Assembly: GCA_946807835.1 (NCBI GenBank)
Contig: OX327691.1
Location: forward strand, 15,117,688 to 15,181,687
DNA: 64,000 nt
Direction: 5' to 3'
Source of the DNA: Ailanthus altissimus
Taxonomy: Eukaryota > Streptophyta > Magnoliopsida > Sapindales > Simaroubaceae
Shown: positions 11,691-22,300 of the stretch, piece by piece
Layout: every line of letters starts with the position of its first letter
How positions within the stretch are numbered: the stretch's first letter is position 1
Made by a program: the position numbers and the translations under genes
The notes under the pieces: model-generated
What the model was told of the DNA's origin: nothing
Database searches by the model: none
Seen by the model: the letters and a program-made list of their open reading frames with translations, nothing else

Positions 11691-12654
11691 TATCTCTTAA
11701 CCCTTACGAAGATTCATAAAAGTACAAATGAGGAATCGAATGAGGAAGTCACCATTGTAGTAAAATTGGTCACTCTTATAGAGAATGTGAGGAGATTAGA
11801 AAATAGCCGAGGGAAAGGAAATAAAATGAAGGGAAAGAAGAAAAGGAAGAAACGAAAATGATGGAAATGGCGTGGTCCATTGATGAGGGCAGGGGCGATA
11901 AGCGAGCAAAAAAGAAATAAAAAAAACTGAGGGAGAATGTTGATATGCCAAGTAAGAAAATGAACAATCCAATAAAAGAAGCTGAAACACGAATGGACAG
12001 AGACAAAAGAACTGTAAAAACCAATAAAGGGAAGGAAAACATACCACAAAGGGACTGGGAGAAGCAAGAAGACCCGAATAAGGGAACTGACCCAAGTCCT
12101 AACAAAAATGAGACCAAATCCGCTAGGGAAGATAATGGAAATAGACCTGGATTTGCGGGAATTGGAGAAAGATGAAATAGAGCAGTGGTGGCTCATTAAT
12201 GGGGAGCTGATGGAATGAGTGATTAAAACGGAGAGAGAAGAAAAAGCTCCGAATTAGCAAAAATAATTTGCCGGGAATTTTAGAATTGAAGGATGTGACG
12301 GGAACCCAGAAGCTGCAAGTCAAGTGGATCAAAAGGGAGAAAATAAACATGCCCAAAATTTCGTTAATAAAGATGGAGGCTCGATACTGAATAACGAAGG
12401 GAAGAAAAAGTGAAAATTCTTAGCCCAGTCAGTTGGGCATGGAAAATTTTAGCGTGGGGCCTATTGTTTTGGAAAAGGAAAAATGAAAGACCGGATTTAG
12501 AAAGCACAAAGGCTAAAAGGGGTAAAACTCAACAAACAAAACAGACTTCTATAAAAGAGATTGAGGGAAATAATGTTCGGAAGGGTTTGAAAAGTGTGAA
12601 TGGAATCCTAATGGAAATATCGGTGGAGGCTGGACAGCAGCCCCACCGGAAATA

Positions 12655-15600
12655 ATGAGGCTCCTAAGTTAGAATGTTAAATGTTTGGGGACCTCCAAAT
12701 ATTCAAAGCCCATAAAAAAAATTTCAAACATAAAAATCGTAAAATTATTTTTGTGTGCAAAACAAAAATGGGAGGGAGTCAAATGCAACAAGTTGGTAAG
12801 AGATTAAATTTTGAAAACTACTTTGCAATGAGCAGAGAAGGCCTTAAAGGAGGTGAGACAGTATTGTGGAATGAGGACATCAATACAAAATTACTGTCTT
12901 ACAGTAGAAGTCATATTGACGTGATTATCCAAGAGAGGAAGAGAAGACATGGAGATTTACAGGGGTGAATGGGCTGCCAGAATCAAAGCAAAAAAGGCTT
13001 ACACGATTACTCCTCAAAAGATTGGCAACAAATGTCGATCTTCCTTGGATATATTGTGTGGACTTCAATGAGATCTTGAAGGTGAATGAAAAGAGTGGGG
13101 GTGACCTATGGAACACTGATGCAATTGAAAGGTTTAGAGAAGCAATAAGTTTTTGTGGCTTAATTGACATGGGATGGAGTGGTTTCCTTTTCACCTAGTC
13201 TAATAGGAGATGGGGTCACCACCTAGTGAAGGAAAGATTAGATAGGTTCTTTTGAAATGAAAAATAGCAAATGAAGAACCATATATTCAAAGTGCAGCAT
13301 TTAGCAACAACAGCCTCTGATCATTGCTCAATTGTGCTGAATAAATGGAAAAATAGAGTTAGTAGGAGGAAGAATTCAAAGGCAACACCTAAATTTCATT
13401 ATAAGGTGTTTTGGAACCTCCACCAGGAGTGTGAGCAGGTAGTCAATGAAGGATGGAGGACTCAATGGGAGATGAAACAAGAACCAGTTAGCAGTTTTGT
13501 CCAGAAAAATGAAAAAACAAAAAGTGCTCTAGCCTCTTGGAGTAAGATGACTTTTGGGGATAGAAAAAGGAGGTTGAATAAGTTAATGAGAGAGCTGAAC
13601 CAAAGCCGAGAATTAGGGCTTCACTATGAACAAAACATCATAATTCAGAGGTTGGAAAAAAAAATTGACATGTTGCTTCAAGAGGAGGAAATCTATTAGA
13701 AGCAATACTCCAAAATAAGCTAGCTTAAGGATGGATGTAGAAATACGACGTACTTTCATGCAAAATCCAGTAGAAAGGGGGGAAAATCAAGACAATAAAG
13801 GGAATGTTTGGTACCAATAGGAATTAGATTGAAAAGCATGAAGGAATGCATGAAATCATGTGCAAATACTTCAAGGAACTCTTTGAATCTTAAAACCCCA
13901 CCACATATCAGAGAAATGGACCCACTGGAGGAATCAAGAGGTGTGTCACAAATGAAATGAATGAGGAGCTTCTCAAACCCTTCACAAGATAGGAGATCAT
14001 GCAATCTGGCAATCACACCCCTTCAAAGCTCCAAGGTCAAATGGGATCTCAGCAAACTTCTATCAAAGGCACTAGAAATATATGGGAGAAGACACATTAA
14101 GGCCTGCTTGCACATATTAAATTAGGGAGGTAACACTCAGATTGTATACCATACTCTTATTGTATTAATTCTAAAAATTCACTAGTCTAAGAACCTTACT
14201 GACTTTAGATTTATCAGCCTTTGTAATGTAGTGTATAAGTTTATTGCAAAAGCAATTGCAAATAGACTGAAAAGAGTAATGCAAAACATAATATCTTCAA
14301 ACCAAAATCCCTTCATACCTAGTATATTAATAAGTGATGGTGTTATCCTGGGCTATGAATGCCTCCATAAAATTAGAAGTGAGAGAAAAGACAAGAATGG
14401 TTGGATAGCACTCAAACTAGACATTAGTAAAGCATATGATAGGGTGGAGTAGAGTTTCTTAAAGGATGTAATGTAAAAAAGGGCTTTGTTAGTACTTGAT
14501 TACTATTCATGAGATGTACCAATTCTACCTCTTTCTCAATCCTACGTAATGGGGAGATTAAATGGGAGGTAAAAGCTTAAAGGGGTCTTAGGCAGGAGTG
14601 TCCATTATCTCCTTACTTATTCTTATTGTGTGTAGAAGTCTTGTCATTCCTCCTTGGGAAGGCAGAGTAAGATAGGCATACTAAAGGGGTCAGATTTAGC
14701 CCTACTCTATCAATCTCACTCTTGTTGTTTTGCAGATGATAGCTTGATCTGCATCAAGGCAAAAATTGAAGATTGTAAAAACTTGAAGCATCTCTTTGAA
14801 CAATAAGCCATAGCCTCAGGACAATTCTTCAACTACTCCAAGTCCTTTGTGTTTTTTAGTGCAAATGTCTCCAGGGAACAAGCAGATGAAATAAAAAAAA
14901 TATCCTCCAACTGCAAGTGTTCTTAATCCATGAGAAGTACTTAGGGACCTTCCATCTATGCTAGGTCAAAACAAAAAATATTTCTTCAATGAGATCAAGC
15001 TGAAAATGGCAAATAGAATCAGTGGTTGGCAGGAAAAAAATACCCATACCTTTGGAGGTGGTAGTCTCAGATTTCTTTCCCACAACAACAAATCTTTATA
15101 AGAGAAAAATTTGTGAGAACCTTATCTGCAATGGTTGTCGTAGAGTGCAAGAAACAAGTATCCATGCCTTGCTGCAGTGTAAAAAGGCTAGGAAACTATG
15201 GCATAAATCACAGTTTTGCAGAAGTGGAATTTGAGAATCGAAGTACTGATTTATAGGAATTCTATCGACAAATTACCTCAATAACAACAAATGAGGAAAG
15301 GGATAAAATTGTTATGATGCTGCGGAGAAGCTGGGAGATGAGGAATAAGGAGGTTTTATCTGAAAAAACTGAGGACTCTGACAGAATTCTAGCCAGAGTT
15401 GAATCTTACTTGGATTTGAACTTAATTAATAGAAGCCAAGACCAGAAGCATATGATCAGGACTCAAACTCAAGCAACAAAATTCAGATAAGAAATCCCAG
15501 AAGGATGGCACAAAATAAACATTGATGCAGCCGTTTATTCCAAGGAGGAGAAGACAGGTCTAAGGACTATTATACCAAACTAGAAAGGAACCTCTATTGC

Positions 15601-15910
15601 TATGCTTACAGCCCCATCTAATTACTGGTAGGATATGGAATTGGCTAAAGCTCATGTAATTCATTTTGCATTGCAAAATGCAAAAAGGTTGAAGGTAAAA
15701 GGTGTTGTAATTGAATTTAATGCCCAAAATGTAACGGAGATGGTGAAAGGTAACATAGACACCCTAAAGAATATTAGATGGACCGTTAAAGATGTTCAAA
15801 GAACATATAGTGATGGAAATAGCATCAGAATTTGTTATCTTCCAAGAGTAGACAATGTTTTTGCTCATAGGCTTGCAAAGCTCTCCTGTATAGGGATGGT
15901 AAAAAAATTT
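12655..15910 (+). pseudogene. LINE ORF2: endonuclease, reverse transcriptase, RNase H, broken
   Basis: It opens MRLLS, a TAG in place of Trp, then NVK, the usual start of a plant LINE endonuclease. Further endonuclease parts are FVCKTKM, WIYCVDFNEIL and TASDHCSIVL. Reverse transcriptase is seen as IAKAIANRLKRVM, LKLDISKAYDRVE (14231-14452), LRQECPLSPYLFLLC near 14585 and the catalytic FADDSLIC near 14735. A zinc finger (CNGCRR, HALLQCKKARKLWH) lies at 15100-15230 and an RVT_3-type RNase H at 15500-15905. The endonuclease glutamate (usual ETK) is lysine here. Many stops and frame changes make it a dead copy. Confidence 0.85.
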
Positions 15911-15912
15911 AC

Positions 15913-16747
15913 TATTAAAAAATTTGTGATTCAACAATTTTAGTTGGATAAGAATTGAGATGAATATCAAAGTGGAGAGTCACAAGAAATCTAGAACGTG
16001 TGAGACATGTATGGAGAAATTTAGGATGTGTAAGACACGAAAAGGGAAGCGAAACGGGACTTGAAGCCGTGAAGAAAACAAGCATAGGCGCCACCAGGGC
16101 TGAGCGTCATGGCGCCCAACACAAAAGCCCAGCGCCACAGCGGTGGTCGCGACATGGTGAACGCCGTAGCACCCAAGGATAAGTGCCGCGGCGCCAGACA
16201 CAACAGGGAGTCCGTTTTTTATCCAAATTTCAAATTTTGAAAAGTTTTAGACTTTCAAAACAAGTGAACTCTTACTTCAATAAAGAATAAGGTTAGTAGG
16301 CACGAAATACACCTTATATAAACACTTGTAAACCCTTTATTTCAGATCAAACATTACGGGAGACTCTAAGAGAGGGAAAGAACTGGATAGACACTAAGTG
16401 TTTGTGTGCGCTGGGGTAGAATCGTCGTTTGGGTGATCATTGCTCGTAGTAGAGCAATGGTTCACTAAACATTAGGTCCTTTTAAGGGTTCTTCAAATTG
16501 GGTTTTCCTTATAAAATCTCTAAGGAATTAATAAAAGAGGCTAGGATCCTTAGATCTACTGTAGACGTAGGTAATTGGCCGAACCACGTAAGATTGTATT
16601 GTGCTCTTTTATATTCTACTTTGGATTCTTGCTATTTTGATTAACATGTTATTCCGCTGCGCAAGGAGGTTAGGGTTCTAAGTTGAACTTGAAGTTTTTC
16701 ACTTCAACATAACCTCAAAAGGGGGAATAACGTTTCCTCCCTCAACA
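15913..16747 (+). repeat. Solo LTR of the copia A family
   Basis: About 835 bases align with the LTRs at 8485 and 10841, from TATTAAAAAATTTGTGATTC to CCCTCAACA. The flanks TTTAC (15908-15912) and TTCAC (16748-16752) are a 5-bp target duplication with one change. No internal region or second LTR is present, so it arose by recombination between two LTRs. Its GC-rich array (16087-16195) has decayed. Confidence 0.88.
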
Positions 16748-17039
16748 TTCACAAATCCGTAAACCCGTTAAAACTCGTTCGCATTGGGAAGGATTTGGTA
16801 AAGTTTGAAGTGAGTTTAGTACGAGTTTGGCATACAAAATTAAAACTCGCAACAAATTTGGTACGAGTATTGGTTTAGTAAAAAATTCACAGATACTCGT
16901 TCCCACATACTACATTTTTTTTAAAAAAAATTTAAAGAAAAATAAAAATATGAGTTTTTTTTTTTGTATTTATTTTTACCTCACATCAAAAAAATTAGAT
17001 TTTATTTGACGTTGCTCATACCGTTCAATAAAAATAAAT
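16748..17039. other. Unassigned flank of the minisatellite
   Basis: Short degenerate motifs (AAACCCGTTAAAACTCG, GGTACGAGTATTGG) resemble subterminal repeats of some plant DNA transposons. CCGCCTCAAACCTACC near 18518 could be the other end of such an element. I cannot show terminal inverted repeats, so this stays open. Confidence 0.3.
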
Positions 17040-18270
17040 AAAATTAATTTAAATGAACTAATGATTGTAATTAAAATTAAAAATAAAATTATAGTATTTA
17101 ACATAAGTAAAATTAGAATTAGAATATTTAATATTTAATAATTAGAATTGAATTTAAAATTATAACATTTAACGTAATTGAAATTGTAATTGTAATTGTA
17201 ATTGGAATTAAACATTTAACGCAACTGAAATTAAAAATGAAATTGAATTTAGAATGATAATATTTAATGTAATTAAAATTAAATTTGGATTTGAAATTAT
17301 AATATTTAACACAATTGAAATAGAAAATTAAATTTAAAATTATATCATTTAATGTAAATAAAATTAAAATTAAAATTAAAATTAAAATATTTAACGTAAT
17401 TGAAATTGGATTTGGAATTATAACATTTAACTATCGAAATTAGAATTATAATTATAACATTTAATGTAATTAAATTAAAATTTAATTTAGAGTTATAACA
17501 TTTAAGGTAATTGAAATCAAAATTTTATTTGGAGTTATGACATTTAAGGTAATTGAAATCAAAATTGGATTTAAAATTATTACATTTAACGTAATTGAAA
17601 TCAAAATTAGAATTAGAATTACAACATTTAACATAATTGAAATTGAAATTAGAATTAAAAATGAAATTTTAGTATTTAATGTAATTGAAATAAAAATTAG
17701 ATTTAAAATTATAATATTTAATGTAATTGAAATAAAAATTAGATTTAAAATTATAATATTTAATGTAATTGAAATTGAAATTGAATTTAGAATTATAACA
17801 TTTAACATAATTGAATTTAATATTAGAATCAAAATTATAATATTTAGCGTAATTAAAATTGGAATTATAATAGTTAACGTAATTAAAATCGAAATTGAAT
17901 TTTGAATTATAACATTTAACGTATTAAAATTAAAAATTGGAATTGAAATTATAAAATTGAAATTCGGTTAAGAATTATAACATAAATGAAATCAAAATTA
18001 TAATTATAATTATAATATTTTAACGTAATTGAAATAGAAATTATAATATTTAATATAATTGATATCGAAATTAGAATTATAATTATAACATTAACGTAAT
18101 TAAAATCGAAATTGGATTTAAAATTATAATATTTAATGTAATTAAAATCAAAATTAAATTTAAAATTATAATATTTAACGTAATTAAAATCGAGATTGAA
18201 TTTAAAATTATAACATTTAATGTAACTAAAATTAAAATTAAAATTATACATTTAATGCAAATTAAATTAG
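17040..18270. repeat. AT-rich minisatellite with hexamer substructure
   Basis: About 1.2 kb of tandem units, each ending in a variant of ATTATAACATTTAAC and starting GTAATTGAAAT. Most units are 42 bases. Others are 30, 36 or 48, all multiples of six, and the unit itself is a chain of hexamers such as GAAATT and AAAATT. Because the unit is a multiple of three, long reading frames open on both strands (17482-17832 minus, 17537-17905 plus); these are artefacts of the repeat. Confidence 0.9.
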
Positions 18271-19311
18271 AATTATAATTGATATTATTTTAATTGTTAC
18301 ATTTTATAAATTTGAATTAAATTAAAGTTATAATTTTATTTTTTTATTATATTAATTTAAAATTCGTTTAAAATTAACGAATAATCCATTATAAATTTAA
18401 TAATAAATACAAATTCACAAATGTAAATTTAATAATAATATTTCAAACTCACAACGAATTAAAAATATTTTAATATTTTATTTTTTAAATAAATATAAAT
18501 ACAAATTTAAAAATATCCGCCTCAAACCTACCTAATCTTATATGCAAACTTGGCAAAAAAAAATTTCCTGTCGATTTTGAGTAATGAAAGTTAAGCTTCA
18601 TTCCAAAACAAAACAATGGTATGGATTGTCATGATTACTCTCTTACTCTTTTGTCCTCCATTAAATACAGTACAGCTAAATACAGTACGAGCGAGAAACT
18701 GAACTAGATCAACGGCTTCAGATGCACTGAGCCAAGGCCCCCATGTACCCACACTTCCGTGGATCCGACGTTGGATTTTGAGAGGACCCTCATCATCGCT
18801 TCATATAATAGTTAAATTTATACACATTTTGGAACTGACAACGATTGGTTCATTTAGCAAGATTAGATGATTTTGTTTAATTTCTTCGAATGTTAAGGAA
18901 TTTTTATATCTGAAGCACATTATTGATTCAAATACTTTGACATTAATATGTATAAGAGATTGTTGAAACTTTTGCTCACTCTATTTTATAATGCGTTAAG
19001 CTAGATCGCTCCTTAATGTTCCAGGCAGCGGGCGCGGGAATAAATGATTGCTCATTCTGATAACTTTGTCTAGAAACACAGTCAACTATTTGTAGCTATT
19101 CGTTCTAGATTTGACAACACGACCTGGCTATAACACCTGCATTTTGTAACATATTTGCAGAAGGCAGTGCTTGTTTGACTTTTCTACCCTGAAGCCGGCC
19201 AACAACTGAGTATATTTGATTCCCGGCTGGTTACAGCTCCAAGTTAAGAAGTTTTTGGTTCTCCTTAAAATTGCTGGACATAAAATAAAATAAATCCATG
19301 GAGTAAACGCC
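18271..19311. other. Intergenic and PDS5 3' flank
   Basis: AT-rich spacer up to about 18550, then ordinary sequence that probably includes the 3' untranslated region of PDS5 (from 19311 leftward). I see no coding capacity. Confidence 0.5.
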
Positions 19312-22300
19312 TTAAACTTTGCGCCTCCGAGTTCTGCTGGCAATCTGAAATGAACAAGACATCAGATGTAACTGAAACTTCATCCATAGGAACATAGTGA
19401 AAAAGCACTAGAACTTCATTCCAGACTTTCAAGGAATAAAAAAGCTACTGAAATATAAATAAGCATGCTTACATCCACTCACTGCTGAACTCTCGGTGAA
19501 CAGAGAAATTATAGTACTATAAAGAACAGTAACACTAGATATACAAACTTTCCTATACACTAGATATGCAAGCATTGGTTGGATAAAACTTCCATTAGGG
19601 ACCAGAACTTTTCAAATCCTTTGCCGCTAATTTCATCAAACAAAACATAAAATAAGAGAAGTTGGGCTTACAGCATCATTATTTATGTTGATGACTTCTG
19701 AGGCCGACGTCTCTTCCAATAGTTTCCTTCCCCTCTTTCCCTTTGCTGCACCCAGATATAAACAGTTCTCAACAAAATAACATCAATGGACTTCATGAAA
19801 GAATTAAGGATGACACTCCTGACTTCACCACCAAAGATGAAAATGGTGACAACAAAAGAAACACAGAGTGCAATATCATGACTTCTGTCAATTCCACCCA
19901 ATTTTTAAATATGAGCTCCCAAAAAAGTGACTGACACAACTTGATATTTGTGCTATTCTGCTTACCCTTAGGAATTCAAATGTTACATGACATTTCACCA
20001 ACCCACTGTGTTCAGCAGAAGGTGGTGCCAGATTTTGAGAGATTGGAAACACATCAACATTAACTTAAAAATGGGGCATAACACGAGAGTTTTTCTGGAA
20101 CAAAATCTTATAAGTGATAAGATAAGCTACTGATCACAAGTCAGAATCATTTGAATTCCATGAAACTTTAAGATGCCAAATACAAGGAGTTCTAAACAAC
20201 TATATTCACAGGCTTTGCAGAATGTACTAGGTCACATGTAATAAATCATGATACAGGAAATAGCAGAGAAAATCATAGACTTCAAGGAATCAAACAATCT
20301 AGTAGTTCAAATAGCAAACCAATCATCAGAATGCGAAGTCCAATAACATTATATGAACATAAAAACAGAGCTCATATGTTGGATCTTGAATTTAAAACCA
20401 GTGCTGCACTACAACCCGGCGTGTTTTCAACAGAGGATCTTAGGTGCAACAAGCATCCCAAGTAATAAGAGCAATGTGCCATGACTCAGAGTAGAGTTAC
20501 AGCCAACATTCAATCAACAGTCAGTGGAATCCTTCAGCTAATGTTACAAATCCTGGTGCTACCCATAAGACTGACTACCAGAAAATCACATTGCTGTGAC
20601 ATTAGATTGAGAGAAACAAATTTTCACAAGAAAGCAAGTGTAAAACTGCTGAAAAATGACTTCTAGAGCATCCATTTGTAAAAGAAAACTCAAATTCCAT
20701 TTACAGCAGCAACTGAAAAACCAAAGATGTGAGATCTAACAGCCACTAATTAATATAGTATATTGGATAATTTAAGAGAAAAAAGAAGGAACAAACAGTT
20801 AGTGATACGTGACTATGCTGCTTTACAGCTATAAATTTCAATCAATTTTGTGGATACATACCTCCTGATAACCCAAAATGATTCATGATCATGACATATA
20901 TAAACAGTTGATCATTCTTAAAGCAACCTACTTTTGCGAAAGGAAACCAAAGGAGAATTTAAGGGTACATAAATATTAACGGATTATTACCAGCGAAAGG
21001 AACTGTTGTCCCATAAAACTTCCCACTCGCCTGTTTTGATAAGGCTTTCAACTGCTGGGCGGAATCCTCTCTAAATGTATCAACAGTTTTGTGAAGATTT
21101 CTGGGAGAAGAATGTGGCACATGGTCACTGTAATGGTTATGTCTGGGCTTGTATAGAACCAAGGAGAATTAATGATATATAAAAATAATAAATGTTTTGA
21201 TTTACAAATGTATAAGCCTTAGTTCAAATATATGCTCACGGAAATCTCTAAGCAAATTTACTAAAATGATAAACACAGGTCATACCTGGTCAAAAGTTTT
21301 TTTTTTTTTTGGGGAAAAAAAATATACTCCTTAGTTTAAATGTATACCCATAGACATCTCTTAATAATTTACTTAGGCGATAAGCACAGGTCATATCTGG
21401 TCATAAGTTGCTAATGCAGTTAAAAGTGAAAGATTTCTCAAAAATTAAAAAAACTTGCATCAGAATGAACAGAAAGTGCTGGCTTTGGTGCTTGTTTGCG
21501 CAACAAGGAAGAGGAAAGAAAATAGATTTGTCAAGAAAACAGAAAAAATTATGAACACTGAGTCAGAGGTGGATCTCCCCCTCCATTTCATTTATTTGAG
21601 TGAAAAAACTTAAGGAGATCACCGACATGATAAAAAGAAAATCTCAATTTGGAAACTAGATATAAGACATAAATACAGTATAGTATCCAATATCCCTCAT
21701 TAGCAGAATATTTTTGTTAGTGAAGAGTCTGAATTATCATAAGACAAATTCTAACTAAAGAACTTGCACCACCAAGCGAGTAAGTAGCACAAAAACATAT
21801 ATAGAATAGCCATATAGAAGATTAAACAGAAATATTATAAGTAAAATCAAATTACAGAAGAGACACATAACAGGCACAATCTAGGTACACAAGTAAACCA
21901 AATAAGAAAAAGAAATGACAAAATACCAGTTCATGATAAAGTCTCTAACAAATTAAAAAATAAATGAACCACAATTAAAAGAAATAAGGAACACCACTAA
22001 GTGAGACAAATAAAGTTTGAAAGAAAAATAGCACTACCGTGCCCAAACATTCAAGAGTGATTATTAAGAACCCACCCATGCCGCAAATGTAAGGTATTTG
22101 GATCTTCTTCCAGCAAGACCTCCTTACAGCACAAAGAAGCCAGCAACATAATATCATTAGAATCCAATTAGCAAGGAAATTGATAGAAAGATTGCAATAG
22201 ATTTGCCAAAATTAATTTTTCTATGGAACCGTCAAGACCTAACCAACTAATGGAAAAGGGCAAAATTAAGAATTAGGATCTTCAAAAGTAATGATAATAA

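Larger units (their letters stand above)
7962..12653 (+). pseudogene. LINE ORF1 (DUF4283, zinc knuckle), split by copia insertion
   Basis: The first part (7962-8484) shows the DUF4283 hallmark: LVGKVLSNRAVNREAF, a broken FLCHF segment, then a stretch ending GKYVRVRI. The text stops at TATCT, where the copia element starts, and resumes after a second TATCT at 11691. The next part gives HHCSKIGHSYRECEE, the zinc knuckle that normally follows DUF4283 in these proteins, with its first cysteine changed. A lysine-rich tail follows to about 12650. Several stops lie in both halves. ORF1 proteins of this kind bind LINE RNA; this copy cannot be made. Confidence 0.8.
7962..15912 (+). mobile_element. L1-like LINE, broken and carrying a nested copia element
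   Basis: ORF1 (DUF4283 and zinc knuckle) and ORF2 (endonuclease, reverse transcriptase, zinc finger, RNase H) follow in the plant L1 order. A copia element fills 8485-11690, so about 4.7 kb is LINE sequence. Many stops and frame changes make it inactive. The 3' end runs into a solo LTR and I see no poly-A tail, so the true end is not visible. Confidence 0.85.

Noticed and set aside
11714..12196. Minus-strand frame of 160 codons rich in Phe and Ser
   Set aside because: It is the antisense of the lysine-rich LINE ORF1 tail (GAA/AAA codons read backwards).
17482..18251. Long open frames on both strands (100-122 codons) rich in Ile, Asn and Phe
   Set aside because: They follow from a 42-base tandem unit without stops; both strands are open and the protein is pure repeat.
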